The notes under the pieces were generated by a model, which was not told the origin of the DNA, did no database searches, and was given only the letters and a program-made list of their open reading frames with translations. Of a DNA stretch of 33,369 nt, positions 1 through 8,281 are shown in pieces; within the stretch, counting starts at the first letter, position 1, and each line of letters opens with the position of its first letter. A program made the position numbers and the translations under genes. Source of the DNA: Minisyncoccota bacterium (lineage in GTDB: Bacteria; Patescibacteriota; Minisyncoccia; Phycocordibacterales; UBA918); NCBI GenBank assembly GCA_022841645.1, contig JALHRC010000008.1, forward strand, positions 11,083 through 44,451, read 5' to 3'.

Positions 1-278
1 CTCTTTCTGGCATCAATGGTCCTGAGTATCAAGCACAACCCGCACCGCGACCGTCTGGCATCAATGGTCCCGAAGGTCAGACATTATCTCCAATTCTTTC
101 CGGAACTAATGGTCCTGAATACCAGGAACTTGCAGATATTCGCACAAACAGACCCCCAACTCTTTCTGGCATCAATGGTCCTGAGTATCAAGCACAACCC
201 GCACCGCGACCGTCTGGCATCAATGGTCCCGAAGGTCAGACATTATCTCCAATTCTTTCCGGAACTAATGGTCCTGAA
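1..278 (+). repeat. 159-bp tandem repeat (53-aa unit) inside a coding region
   Basis: Positions 1-119 and 160-278 are identical, giving a 159-bp period (53 codons). Inside each unit the encoded motif SGxNGPE(Y/G)Q recurs several times, and degenerate copies continue to about 330. The period is a multiple of three, so the repeat keeps the reading frame. The left edge is cut by the window, so the total copy number is unknown. Confidence 0.9.
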
Positions 279-2309
279 GGTCAATCCATCCCACCTATAC
301 TTTCTGGCAATAATGGTCCTGAATACCAGGAACTTCTTGAAGGAGGAACCGGTGTTGCTGTACCCGACAACATTGAATACCGCGTACAGGAAGGTAACAA
401 ACTACAGCTAATAATTCGTGATCAGTATCGACAACTACCAGGAGCATCACTTGAAGGCATCCCCCGTGCTCGACTTAACACTATCTTACAAAATTTGACT
501 GACGCAGTGCAAAGAGATCCAGAGCTACGCAATCAGATTGGGCTGGAAGCGCGCGGTGGGCGTCCTCAGCATGTAGATCGTATTTACACTGGCCAGACAT
601 TGAAAGTTGATGAGCTGGTCCGTCGCTTCGATGCTGCTATTGCTGCTGAGCGTGCGCCCGTACTACCGCCACCACCGGACGCACCACCTTTTCCTGGTGG
701 TCCAGTCGCGGCTGTAGCGCCTTTACCTGAAGCACCGGTGGCCAGACCGGCTGGTGCTGCCACGGTGCGTTTAGAAGAAGCTTTTTCGCCCGCCGACCAG
801 ACCCCTGAAGCAGTGCGAGTAAGAGAGGCGGTGATCGATCGAATGGCTGATCAAGTACGAGCAGAAGGACGCGCTGCAGCAGCCCTTGATGAACGGCTGC
901 GTCGCGTTACGCCTGGGAGTGTACCTACCCCCGCAGCCGAAGAGAATCTTGCCGCTGCCGAGGCATCAAGAGCTGCGGTAATGGGGGAGTTAAATCGTGG
1001 CATTAGCAATCTTACGCGTGAACCCTTTGCGCCACTTCCGGAAGCTCGTGGTGGTGTAAATACAGAGCCCCCAACATATCAGCCCATGAGAATGGGGAGT
1101 GTTCCGTCCGGTGCCACGGGTAGTGAGACGCTGCCGAGGTTTAGGGGCGCTCCAACTCCACTTTCAGAAACTGCTACCAATGTTGGTACGCCACAACCAA
1201 TTGGCATGAGAGTAGTTCCCCCACCAGTGGCTGGGGAAGGGCCGGCTTTGTCTGTACCGCCACGGTCACTACCTGGTGTGCCCGGTGTAGAACTAGATAG
1301 CCCTGTTCCTGGTGCGCCTAGCGCAGTTCCAAGATTCTCGGAAGTTATTGACGCGTCTGCTGCGCCGGCGTATCCTCCTGCGGTTGCTCCACTCGAGGTG
1401 GCCAATACTTCGGTCGACTCTGTACCAAACCCTGCCTCTATCCCACCACCACCCACTGCAGGAATCTTTGAACCCCTTCGTAATCCCATCACAGCCAGTG
1501 AACTGAGAGTAACCGGGACAAATGTAGAAAACACTGTTGCTGTGGCTAGAGGCGTGCCCGAACTTCGCCACGGCCTTATTACTGACGCGGCCTATATACG
1601 GTATCTGACCGAGATGTCACAGCAGTTGCAGGACTCGACTGCACTCGAAGCCTATGAAGAGCGTTTGCAGAGCTTCACTAAAGTAAGCGAAACCGTTCTA
1701 TTTGAACTAGCGCGGAAAAATGACCTTGATACTCTTCCGCGGGCTGGAGAGAGCCAAGAGGCGCTGCGACAGCGTTTATTTAGTGACCTTCATGATCGCT
1801 TTCTTACGCCACAGAATCTGCTCATTCCTGATGAATTGCAATTAGGTAAACCAGATTTTGACTTTGCTGTAGCATTACGATATCCAGCACCAACTTTAGC
1901 GGAAAGCCTTGCCAAGTTTACAGAAGATCGTGTGGGATTTGATGCGCTATTCACTCCCCCTCGCGTAACTTTCTTTGATCGGTTATTCAATAATCGCTCA
2001 TATGGTGTTAGTCCTCTAGACTTCTTCCGCGAGTCACACGCTTTAGTAGATCTACGTGCGCTAGCCGAGATGTCAGCTGAGCAAATTGATGAAATCACCA
2101 CAAATCCAGTAGTGCGCGGATTTCCTGTGAATCGCGTTGCCCTGGAACGTTTTTTGGAAATGCTGCCAAAACTTTTAGAATTGTTGCCATCCACTTCGCC
2201 TCGTGACGAACAATACCTACACTATGACGAAATCATTAATTACCTATTAGTACACAAACCAAATGATATGTCACAGCTAATTAATGAAATAACTGCGATT
2301 GAAGATTAA
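3..2309 (+). CDS. Pro/Ala-rich protein with SGxNGPE repeats and a LysM-like segment (5' incomplete)
   Basis: The frame is open from the left edge to the stop at 2309, with no in-frame stop at 3-494, so the real start lies outside the window; a TTG at 495 would only be an internal start. Visible residues 1-110 are SGxNGPE(Y/G)Q repeats. Residues about 122-200 look like a diverged LysM module (a Y-R-V-x-E-G-N-K-L start and an I-Y-T-G-Q-T-L end, as in 'IYPGQ' LysM ends) with an insertion. Residues about 200-500 are a Pro/Ala/Val-rich, probably disordered linker. The last 240 residues or so are mostly helical and charged, with no family I recognise. I see no membrane segment in the visible part. 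A LysM would suggest contact with peptidoglycan, but that is inference. Its product is unknown. Confidence 0.75.
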   Translation, partial: LSGINGPEYQAQPAPRPSGINGPEGQTLSPILSGTNGPEYQELADIRTNRPPTLSGINGPEYQAQPAPRPSGINGPEGQTLSPILSGTNGPEGQSIPPILSGNNGPEYQELLEGGTGVAVPDNIEYRVQEGNKLQLIIRDQYRQLPGASLEGIPRARLNTILQNLTDAVQRDPELRNQIGLEARGGRPQHVDRIYTGQTLKVDELVRRFDAAIAAERAPVLPPPPDAPPFPGGPVAAVAPLPEAPVARPAGAATVRLEEAFSPADQTPEAVRVREAVIDRMADQVRAEGRAAAALDERLRRVTPGSVPTPAAEENLAAAEASRAAVMGELNRGISNLTREPFAPLPEARGGVNTEPPTYQPMRMGSVPSGATGSETLPRFRGAPTPLSETATNVGTPQPIGMRVVPPPVAGEGPALSVPPRSLPGVPGVELDSPVPGAPSAVPRFSEVIDASAAPAYPPAVAPLEVANTSVDSVPNPASIPPPPTAGIFEPLRNPITASELRVTGTNVENTVAVARGVPELRHGLITDAAYIRYLTEMSQQLQDSTALEAYEERLQSFTKVSETVLFELARKNDLDTLPRAGESQEALRQRLFSDLHDRFLTPQNLLIPDELQLGKPDFDFAVALRYPAPTLAESLAKFTEDRVGFDALFTPPRVTFFDRLFNNRSYGVSPLDFFRESHALVDLRALAEMSAEQIDEITTNPVVRGFPVNRVALERFLEMLPKLLELLPSTSPRDEQYLHYDEIINYLLVHKPNDMSQLINEITAIED

Positions 2310-2320
2310 TTGGGTAATTT

Positions 2321-2743
2321 ATGCAACCTTCTAGGAGTATTCATGATGTTCTTGGTCTCTCTAACCTGTCTGATGAGGAACGGGAGGTGTTTTTGGCGGA
2401 AGTTGGAGAAACAGTTATTGAGTCTGCCTTGCTCAAGTTTACTCTCGACCTAGGTGAGCAGGAACATGGTGCCTTTGAAACATTTCTCGCCGAAGCTGGA
2501 GTCGGGGAAGAACTGATGATGGCGCTCATAGAAAAGTACCCCGCATTTGCCGATACACTCGCTAGTGAAATGCAGCGTTTTCGGGATGAAGCGGTCGAGG
2601 TTTTGGGGGATGGTGCGGTAAATGTGCCTGATGGTGCTGGCGCAGGGGCAGTGGGTACTACGGGCGAACATCACGACGAGGCGCGGCACGACCACGCTCA
2701 TCGCCACCACCGTGCCGATCGCAGTGGTATGGAGAGTGAATAG
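2321..2743 (+). CDS. small acidic protein with His-rich tail (DUF5663-like)
   Basis: 140 aa, starting 11 nt after the preceding stop and so probably in the same operon. The N-terminal 90 residues are acidic and helical (LGLSNLSDEEREVFLAEVGE and on) and resemble the short proteins of the DUF5663 type that are common in Parcubacteria; this is recognition from memory, not a search. The tail is Gly/Ala-rich and then His/Asp-rich (H-H-D-E-A-R-H-D-H-A-H-R-H-H), which could bind metal. No catalytic motif is seen and the role is unknown. Confidence 0.7.
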   Translation: MQPSRSIHDVLGLSNLSDEEREVFLAEVGETVIESALLKFTLDLGEQEHGAFETFLAEAGVGEELMMALIEKYPAFADTLASEMQRFRDEAVEVLGDGAVNVPDGAGAGAVGTTGEHHDEARHDHAHRHHRADRSGMESE

Positions 2744-2747
2744 TGCT

Positions 2748-2857
2748 GAATAGAGAAAAGAAAATAGAAACATAGAGGATAGAGAAAATAGAGAAGAGTG
2801 AAGAGAGAAAAGAAAATAGAGAAGAGAAGTGAAAGAAGAAAAATAAAGAGAAAGATG
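2748..2857 (+). repeat. polypurine (GA-rich) low-complexity tract
   Basis: About 110 nt are almost purely A and G with scattered T and nearly no C. They include imperfect repeats of AGAGAAAAGAAAATAGA. The tract lies between two genes and has no coding potential. It could form unusual DNA structure, or be a slippage-prone spacer. Confidence 0.7.
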
Positions 2858-2868
2858 TTTCCCACAGA

Positions 2869-2904
2869 CACTGTGCGCGCCGTAGGCGCGCACAGTGCTA
2901 TGAT
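2869..2904 (+). promoter_or_regulatory. perfect 13-bp hairpin abutting an extended -10 promoter
   Basis: CACTGTGCGCGCC (2869-2881), loop GTA, and its exact complement (2885-2897) form a 13-bp hairpin. It is followed at once by TATGAT (2899-2904), with TG one base upstream (extended -10). No T-run follows, so it is not a standard terminator. The inverted repeat covers the -35 region and could be an operator. Confidence 0.5.
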
Positions 2905-2936
2905 GAAATTGTATGCCCCCAGGAGGTTCTTTAGGT

Positions 2937-4322
2937 ATGGGTAGTGGATTTGATTTAAATTCACAAACTGGCGTTATGGCGCTGCTCTATGCTGTGCGTC
3001 AAAGCGGCCTTTCGGCTGCTGAAAAAAGTGCAGTGCGCGACTTGGTGTTTCAATATAGTAACGGTGGTGGTGACGCCACCGTGCGGCGGGCACTTGAACA
3101 AAAAATTGCTGCTCACAGCCTTGCGCCCGTACCGTTTGGAGCGAAGGAAAAAAATGCACCACGTGGAGGCGAGCCAGCCAGCTTGGTAGCACCTTCTGCA
3201 CCGCGGCCATTTGGTAACCAGCGCCCCGCACCACGATTTGCTCCTGTTTCAACACAAAAAAAGGCTCCTGAAAAAGTTGAGGTAAAAGCTGCACCTGCAG
3301 TATCTGCTCCGGTACCCCCGTCAGCGGTGCCTCGTGCGCAAGTGGTACCGGAAGCTGCGCCACAGAGCGCTACGCCGCCAGCAGAGGTGGTACCGCAACC
3401 GGTAGCTCCACCAACTGATGCTTTTGCAGAGAGTGCGAGCGCAGCTTTGGCGCGTATCCAGGCTATCAAGCACGCGGTCAATGAAAAAGTTGGCAACCCA
3501 GTTAATTTGGTTGACATTAATAATGTGGTCGGACGCGAGTACATGGTAGCGCTACTCGAGGCAATGAAAAAAGCTGGTGGGGGAGTGAGTGGCGAGCTGT
3601 CTTCAGCGATGGTGCGGCTCGAAGCAGCCTACGCGGCAGTGGAAGAGGTACTGCAATCACAACCAGCGCCGGCAGTGCAGGCGACGCCCACGCCGATAAC
3701 GGCACCAGTTGTTCCACCGTCAGCGCCCCGAGTAGCGGAAATCCCTGTCCGTGCGTCTGCGCCAATGTCTGCCCCAGCGCCGACCCCGGAACCACTGCCA
3801 CCCCGACCAGTTGTGCCTACGCCACCCACCCCTCAGTCATCTACCCGAGCAGCACCGGTGTCAGAACGTCCCGCCCGCCCGAGCGAACCAACCAGTTTCC
3901 GCGCGGTACCACTTTCGCAGGATGGCGGACGACTCTTAACTCCGCAAGATCTCCCCGACGCCTCATCACTAGAAACCAGTAGCGTTACTGGCGACCCTTT
4001 GTTTACTGATCAGGTGGATAACGGTCTTGATCAACTCCTGTCTGAGTGGTCGATCTTTAAAAAGAGTGGGCTGTTTGGCACGGGCCCGAAAGGGCGAGAG
4101 CACCCGCTGTTTGCGGCGCTCGCACCCCTCACCATTCCACTTATTTTGGCTGGGCGCTATGATGGAGCCTCGCCCGAAACGCGTCAGAGCATTACCGACT
4201 ACATGAATGGTTGGCGCTACGAACAGGGAATTGTGCATGAACCAGAAGAAACCTTCGAGCACTATTTGCGTCGCGTCATTAAGCATATTCTCGATTTGCA
4301 AAACCGTCGTCGCCAGGCATAA
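2937..4322 (+). CDS. Pro/Ala-rich protein with conserved C-terminal domain, unknown function
   Basis: 461 aa from the ATG at 2937, chosen because AGGAGG (2921-2926) lies 10 nt upstream. An in-frame ATG at 2913, only 8 nt after the -10 box, could instead give a leaderless start (469 aa). Residues about 1-55 are compact (LLYAVRQSGLSAAEKSAV). Two long Pro/Ala/Val-rich linkers (about 80-165 and 245-350) flank a helical segment containing NLVDINNVVGREYMVALLEA. The C-terminal 95 residues look folded (WSIFKKSGLFGTGPKGREHP, then ITDYMNGWRYEQGIVHE). No family name comes to mind. No signal peptide or membrane segment is seen. The layout, folded ends joined by proline linkers, resembles the first gene of the window. 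Confidence 0.7.
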   Translation: MGSGFDLNSQTGVMALLYAVRQSGLSAAEKSAVRDLVFQYSNGGGDATVRRALEQKIAAHSLAPVPFGAKEKNAPRGGEPASLVAPSAPRPFGNQRPAPRFAPVSTQKKAPEKVEVKAAPAVSAPVPPSAVPRAQVVPEAAPQSATPPAEVVPQPVAPPTDAFAESASAALARIQAIKHAVNEKVGNPVNLVDINNVVGREYMVALLEAMKKAGGGVSGELSSAMVRLEAAYAAVEEVLQSQPAPAVQATPTPITAPVVPPSAPRVAEIPVRASAPMSAPAPTPEPLPPRPVVPTPPTPQSSTRAAPVSERPARPSEPTSFRAVPLSQDGGRLLTPQDLPDASSLETSSVTGDPLFTDQVDNGLDQLLSEWSIFKKSGLFGTGPKGREHPLFAALAPLTIPLILAGRYDGASPETRQSITDYMNGWRYEQGIVHEPEETFEHYLRRVIKHILDLQNRRRQA

Positions 4323-4331
4323 TCTTTCTGT

Positions 4332-4964
4332 ATGGCATTACATCACGCGCTCCTAACCTACGGGGCAGCGGAGGCGTTACCGTCTATCGCGGCTGCTATA
4401 ACGGCGGCAGGTGGAGCGTTATCAGTCACCGAGCGTATCGCGTGGAGTATCGATGATAGTCGAGCATTGTCGCTTGAAGCACACCGCACAGACGTGAGTG
4501 GCAAAGAGCGGCACTTTATCGTGGTGGCGACCTCACTCACCGTCGAGGCACAAAACGCGCTCCTCAAGCTTTTTGAGGAACCACCGCGAGGGGTGTTTTT
4601 TCACTGCCTATTTCCGTCGGGGGTGACACTTTTACCAACACTACGCTCACGACTACAGCTCACGACCGCAGTACTTCCTCAGGCTGACGACGCGGTGGCG
4701 GTCGCACTTTCGTGGTTGCGTCTCCCTATAGCTGAAAAGATCGCTGAAGCCGAGAGCCGCAGCAAAGCTAAGGACACTGTCTGGATTGAGGCAGTACGCC
4801 AAGGCGGGCTCGCTTACCTCTCGACTCGTCTCTCGGTGCTCCCGGCTGCCACTGCACAGCGTTTGGTGCACTCGCTCACGCTGCTTGGTACGCGTGGGGC
4901 TAGCAATAAAATGCTTCTCGAGGATGTTGCCCTGTCATTTCCGCTCTCGGCCCTCTCGCGGTAG
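4332..4964 (+). CDS. holB: DNA polymerase III delta-prime-like protein (truncated clamp-loader type)
   Basis: 210 aa. Residues about 60-100 carry the family hallmark V-E-A-Q-N-A-L-L-K-L-F-E-E-P-P, then F-F-H-C-L-F-P and L-L-P-T-L-R-S-R-L, the sensor 1 and SRC-like region of delta-prime/DnaX clamp-loader subunits. The usual N-terminal zinc ribbon and P-loop are missing and the protein is far shorter than the usual 300 or more residues, so it should not hydrolyse ATP. It would act as a structural subunit of the sliding-clamp loader. It starts 9 nt after the preceding stop. CATAAT (4318-4323) lies 8 nt before the ATG, with TTGCAA 16 nt upstream of that, so an internal leaderless promoter is possible. 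Confidence 0.75.
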   Translation: MALHHALLTYGAAEALPSIAAAITAAGGALSVTERIAWSIDDSRALSLEAHRTDVSGKERHFIVVATSLTVEAQNALLKLFEEPPRGVFFHCLFPSGVTLLPTLRSRLQLTTAVLPQADDAVAVALSWLRLPIAEKIAEAESRSKAKDTVWIEAVRQGGLAYLSTRLSVLPAATAQRLVHSLTLLGTRGASNKMLLEDVALSFPLSALSR

Positions 4965-4967
4965 AAT
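4962..4967 (+). promoter_or_regulatory. -10 box before frr
   Basis: TAGAAT lies 23 nt before the frr ATG, at the very end of the preceding gene. The matching -35 is poor (TTCCGC at 4939-4944), so this is a tentative call. Confidence 0.35.
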
Positions 4968-4990
4968 AGAGACGTATATCAATTTATTTT

Positions 4991-5533
4991 ATGGATGCTA
5001 CCTTTATTCCACGACTCAAAGAAATTACTGATTGGCTCGAGCGTGAGTTTGCCGCTGTGCGAACAGGTCGCGCTACGCCAGCGCTGTTAGATAGTGTGCG
5101 CGTCGAGGCGTACGGTAGTTATCTGCCGCTCAATCAAGTCGGTTCAGTGAGTGTCGAAGATGCACGGACAATTCGCATTGCCCCGTGGGATGCGACGCTG
5201 ATCGTTGCCCTCGAGCGCGCACTGCGCGAAGCCGATTTGGGCGTATCGGTGATGACCGACTCGGCCGGCGTGCGCGTGGTGTTTCCCGAGCTCACGAGCG
5301 AGCGCCGCACGCAACTCAAAAAAATTGCCAAGAGCAAGCTTGAAGACGCTCGTATTGCGGTACGTGGTGCACGTGACGAAGCGCAAAAAGATCTCGAGCG
5401 TCGCTTCAAAGAGGGAGGTATGGGTGAGGATGATAAATTTACCGAAAAGGAAACCATTCAAAAGCAGGTGGAAGAGACCAACCGCACCCTTGAAGTACTG
5501 TACGAGAAAAAAGAATCAGAACTTGATCAATGA
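4991..5533 (+). CDS. frr: ribosome recycling factor
   Basis: 180 aa, close to the usual 185. It matches RRF along its length: R-T-G-R-A-T-P-A-L-L-D (about 23-33), Y-G-S-Y-L-P-L-N-Q-V (41-50), the R-I-A-P-W-D segment, the L-T-S-E-R-R loop, and a C-terminal helix with K-D-L-E-R-R-F-K. RRF splits post-termination 70S ribosomes together with EF-G. The stop overlaps the start of the next gene by 4 nt (ATGA), so frr and rseP are translationally coupled. Confidence 0.95.
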   Translation: MDATFIPRLKEITDWLEREFAAVRTGRATPALLDSVRVEAYGSYLPLNQVGSVSVEDARTIRIAPWDATLIVALERALREADLGVSVMTDSAGVRVVFPELTSERRTQLKKIAKSKLEDARIAVRGARDEAQKDLERRFKEGGMGEDDKFTEKETIQKQVEETNRTLEVLYEKKESELDQ

Positions 5534-6636
5534 TTACTACCATTCTCCTTTTCCTGGCCGTACTGTTTGTGCTCGTGCTGGTGCACGAGTGGGGTCATTA
5601 CATTACCGCCAAAAAAACCGGCATGCGGGTGGATGAGTTTGGTATTGGCTTCCCACCGCGGCTGTTTGGTATGCGAAAGGGTGAGACTGAATACACCCTA
5701 AATGCCTTGCCACTGGGTGGCTTTGTACGTATTTATGGTGAGGCGCTTGTTCATGGCGAAGGGGAAGAGCAAGACCCTGATCATCACCGCGCGATGTGGG
5801 CTCGGCCCAAGTGGGCCCAGGCACTGGTGCTTGTTGCGGGCGTCACTATGAATGTGATCTTGGCGTGGGTACTCTACGTGGCCGTATTCATGCTGGGGGT
5901 ACCAACGGCGGTCGAAGAAGCGCAGGCTGGCCCTGAGGCCGAGCTCTACGTAGCGTCAGTGATTGCGGAGAGTCCACTGGCTGAGCGACTTTCTCCTGGT
6001 TCACGAATTATCGGTGCGCGTGTCGGTGAGCATACCCTCACGACACTCACTCCATCAGCTTTCACAGCTTTTGTGCAAGCGCATGTGGACGATACTATTT
6101 CTCTTACGGTCCGTGAGGGTGACGAAGAAAAGACGTTGACAGTTACCCCAATAGCGGGGCTTATTGAGGGAGAGCCCGACCGCAAAGCGGTCGGGCTCTC
6201 CCTCGCGCTTGTTGAGCAAAAACAGCAAAGCTTTTTCCCCGCACTTAAGAGCGCTACCGTAGCCACCTGGGAGGGACTGACTGCCATCACGGTGGGCATT
6301 GGCGTGCTCCTTAGTGGCATCGTGACCGGCGGGGCCGATCTTTCACAAGTAGCAGGCCCGGTGGGTATCGCGGGAATGGTGGGCGACGCTGCAGCCCTCG
6401 GTCTTACTTCACTATTTATGTTTGTAGCGGTGATTTCACTCAACCTCGCTATTATCAATATGCTGCCGTTTCCGGCCCTTGATGGCGGGCGCCTCCTTTT
6501 GCTTTTGGGCGAAGTGGTATTTCGGCGGCCGGCCAATCAGCGCTGGGTGACGCGGCTCAATGCTACCGGTTTTATTCTCCTCATGGTCCTCATGGTGATT
6601 GTCACCTATAACGACCTGGTGCGAATTTTCACTTAG
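5530..6636 (+). CDS. rseP: site-2 protease family zinc metalloprotease (RseP/M50)
   Basis: 368 aa membrane protease. The first membrane segment ends in the zinc motif H19-E20-W-G-H23. The second zinc-site segment is N-M-L-P-F-P-A-L-D318-G-G-R near the C-terminus, and a last hydrophobic helix follows. A PDZ-like domain lies between (about 125-215). The family cuts substrates inside the membrane; no anti-sigma factor gene is nearby, so the substrate is unknown. The pairing with frr resembles the frr/rseP neighbourhoods of other bacteria. An 18-bp perfect inverted repeat lies inside the PDZ region (separate entry). Confidence 0.92.
   Translation: MITTILLFLAVLFVLVLVHEWGHYITAKKTGMRVDEFGIGFPPRLFGMRKGETEYTLNALPLGGFVRIYGEALVHGEGEEQDPDHHRAMWARPKWAQALVLVAGVTMNVILAWVLYVAVFMLGVPTAVEEAQAGPEAELYVASVIAESPLAERLSPGSRIIGARVGEHTLTTLTPSAFTAFVQAHVDDTISLTVREGDEEKTLTVTPIAGLIEGEPDRKAVGLSLALVEQKQQSFFPALKSATVATWEGLTAITVGIGVLLSGIVTGGADLSQVAGPVGIAGMVGDAAALGLTSLFMFVAVISLNLAIINMLPFPALDGGRLLLLLGEVVFRRPANQRWVTRLNATGFILLMVLMVIVTYNDLVRIFT
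6166..6204 (+). repeat. perfect 18-bp inverted repeat with 3-nt loop inside rseP
   Basis: GAGGGAGAGCCCGACCGC (6166-6183), loop AAA, and the exact complement at 6187-6204. It encodes an E-G-E-P-D-R-K-A-V-G-L-S-L turn in the PDZ region. No T-run follows. Confidence 0.95.
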
Positions 6637-6664
6637 TGACAATATGGTAGATACGTGTTATGAT
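6636..6664 (+). promoter_or_regulatory. promoter of the small membrane protein gene
   Basis: -35 GTGACA (6636-6641), a 17-nt spacer and -10 TATGAT (6659-6664) with an upstream TG (extended -10). It starts at the rseP stop codon. Expected transcription start is about 6671, giving a leader with AAGGAGG (6698-6704). Confidence 0.75.
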
Positions 6665-6708
6665 AGTAGTCGAACTAAAGAGCAAATCTTAACCCAAGGA
6701 GGTGTATC

Positions 6709-6909
6709 ATGAAGAGGTATGTCAGATTTATCGTGAGGGCGCTCGTAGTTGCCGTAGGCCTGTTATACGTCCTGGGCATCGTGATTTTTGTAGGGGGGAG
6801 CGGCTGGGTAACTGACGCTCCTTTCCTCCTTCTGGTGGTGATCCTATGTCCGTTCGCCATACTGTTAGTCGGTGGGTTTGCGCTCACCGAGCGCAGTTCG
6901 CCAAGGTGA
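6709..6909 (+). CDS. small two-helix membrane protein, unknown function
   Basis: 66 aa with two hydrophobic helices (about 8-30 and 38-60), a basic N-terminus (MKRYVRFIVR) and a short polar tail. The ATG has a strong ribosome site (AAGGAGG at 6698-6704) and its own promoter, and an intrinsic terminator follows, so it is a separate transcription unit. It is probably an inner-membrane protein with both ends in the cytoplasm. I do not recognise it. Confidence 0.7.
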   Translation: MKRYVRFIVRALVVAVGLLYVLGIVIFVGGSGWVTDAPFLLLVVILCPFAILLVGGFALTERSSPR

Positions 6910-6924
6910 CAGAGAGTCATTACC

Positions 6925-6962
6925 AAGCCCTGCGACTTCGTGTCGCGGGGCTTAACTTTTTT
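6925..6962 (+). terminator. intrinsic terminator
   Basis: AAGCCCTGCGAC (6925-6936), loop TTCGT, GTCGCGGGGCTT (6942-6953, one wobble pair), then a T-run (6957-6962). The T-run overlaps the -35 of the proS promoter. Confidence 0.88.
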
Positions 6963-6990
6963 GACCGCGAGCACCCTTTACCGCTACAAT
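6961..6990 (+). promoter_or_regulatory. proS promoter (leaderless)
   Basis: -35 TTGACC (6961-6966), an 18-nt spacer and -10 TACAAT (6985-6990). The proS ATG follows after 9 nt, so transcription would start about 3 nt before the start codon. Confidence 0.75.
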
Positions 6991-6999
6991 GTGGGGATT

Positions 7000-8265
7000 A
7001 TGCGACAAACACATCTCTTTACCAAAACGCGCCGTGAGGCACCGGCCGACGAAGTAGCAAAAAACGCCCAGCTCCTCATTCGAGCTGGTTATATTCATAA
7101 GGAGATGGCTGGCGTCTACGCCTACCTACCACTTGGTCTACGCGTCGTGGAAAAGATCAAGCAAATTGTCCGTGAAGAAATGAACGCCATCTTCGGCCAA
7201 GAACTTATCATGACAGCGCTCCAGCGCAAAGAACTCTGGGAGCGCACTGACCGCTGGAGTGACGAGATTGTCGACGTGTGGTTTAAGTCTGAGCTCAAGG
7301 CTGGTGGGGAAGTCGGTTTTGGCTGGAGTCATGAGGAGCCGATTGGTGAAATGATGAAGGCGCACATTGCAAGCTACAAAGATTTGCCTGTCTCGGTATA
7401 TCAGTTTCAGACGAAGCTCCGCAACGAACTGCGCGCCAAAAGCGGCATTATGCGCGGACGCGAGTTTGTCATGAAAGACATGTACTCGTTTGCCGCCGAT
7501 GAAGCGACGCATCTTTCGTACTACGAATCCACCAAGACTGCCTATATGAATGTTTTTACCCGTCTTGGGGTAGGAGAGGACACCTTCATTACCTTCGCCG
7601 CCGGAGGCGCTTTTACCAAATTTAGCCATGAGTTCCAGACGGTCTGTGAGGCCGGGGAAGATATCATTTACCTCAATCGTGAAAAGGGTATCGCTATCAA
7701 TGAAGAAGTGCTCAGTGACGAAACACTCACGTCACTTGGGGTGAAGCGAGAAGAGCTCGAAGCGGTAAAAACCGCCGAGGTGGGTAACATCTTTAACTTC
7801 GGCCAGCAGAAAGCAACCGACTTAGGGCTCGCTATTAAAAATGAACAGGGTGAAGATGTGCCGGTGTGGATGGGTTCCTATGGTATTGGCGTCACGCGGC
7901 TTATGGGCGTCATGGTTGAGAAGTTTTCTGACGAGAAGGGCATGGTGTGGCCAAAGAGCGTGGCACCATACGTTCTCCACCTCGTTGGACTGAATCTCGA
8001 AGATGCGGCGGTGCGCGACTGGGCCGATGGTCTCTACCAAAATCTGCGCGCCCGGGGTGTTTCCGTACTTTATGATGATCGCGATCTGCGTCCGGGAGAA
8101 AAATTTGCCGACAGTGATCTTATGGGCTTGCCGTATCGGGTAATTGCGAGTCGCAAGGCACGTGAGGAAGGGAAGTTTGAGGTAGTGACCCGCGCGGGAG
8201 GGCAGGTACGTCACCTCACCGAGGATGAACTCTACGCTGATTTTGATGCTAGCCCCCTGACGTAG
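7000..8265 (+). CDS. proS: prolyl-tRNA synthetase (short form)
   Basis: 421 aa from the ATG at 7000, chosen because it fits the promoter and begins with the family's MRQTHLFTKTRREAP. Upstream in-frame codons would overlap the terminator. Class II motifs are present: G-Y-I-H-K-E-M-A-G-V-Y-A-Y-L-P near the N-terminus, motif 2 (M-R-G-R-E-F-V-M-K-D-M-Y-S-F) and motif 3 (G-S-Y-G-I-G-V-T-R-L). An anticodon-binding domain follows (about 325-421). The editing INS domain of about 180 residues found in the E. coli type is missing, as is common in CPR bacteria, so Ala-tRNAPro may not be edited in cis. Confidence 0.95.
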   Translation: MRQTHLFTKTRREAPADEVAKNAQLLIRAGYIHKEMAGVYAYLPLGLRVVEKIKQIVREEMNAIFGQELIMTALQRKELWERTDRWSDEIVDVWFKSELKAGGEVGFGWSHEEPIGEMMKAHIASYKDLPVSVYQFQTKLRNELRAKSGIMRGREFVMKDMYSFAADEATHLSYYESTKTAYMNVFTRLGVGEDTFITFAAGGAFTKFSHEFQTVCEAGEDIIYLNREKGIAINEEVLSDETLTSLGVKREELEAVKTAEVGNIFNFGQQKATDLGLAIKNEQGEDVPVWMGSYGIGVTRLMGVMVEKFSDEKGMVWPKSVAPYVLHLVGLNLEDAAVRDWADGLYQNLRARGVSVLYDDRDLRPGEKFADSDLMGLPYRVIASRKAREEGKFEVVTRAGGQVRHLTEDELYADFDASPLT

Positions 8266-8271
8266 TAGAAT
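8243..8271 (+). promoter_or_regulatory. mreB promoter (leaderless)
   Basis: TTGATG (8243-8248), a 17-nt spacer and TAGAAT (8266-8271), at the end of proS. The ATG at 8282 is 10 nt after the -10 box. Confidence 0.65.
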
Positions 8272-8281
8272 GGTGGCCCTC

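Noticed and set aside
16-411. A 131-codon open frame with repeated residues at the left edge
   Set aside because: It is in a different frame from the long Pro/Ala-rich gene, which is open from position 3 without a stop. The SGxNGPE motif is meaningful only in the latter frame.
2450-2964. Minus-strand Phe/Leu-rich frames
   Set aside because: They are translations of the polypurine tract on the opposite strand.
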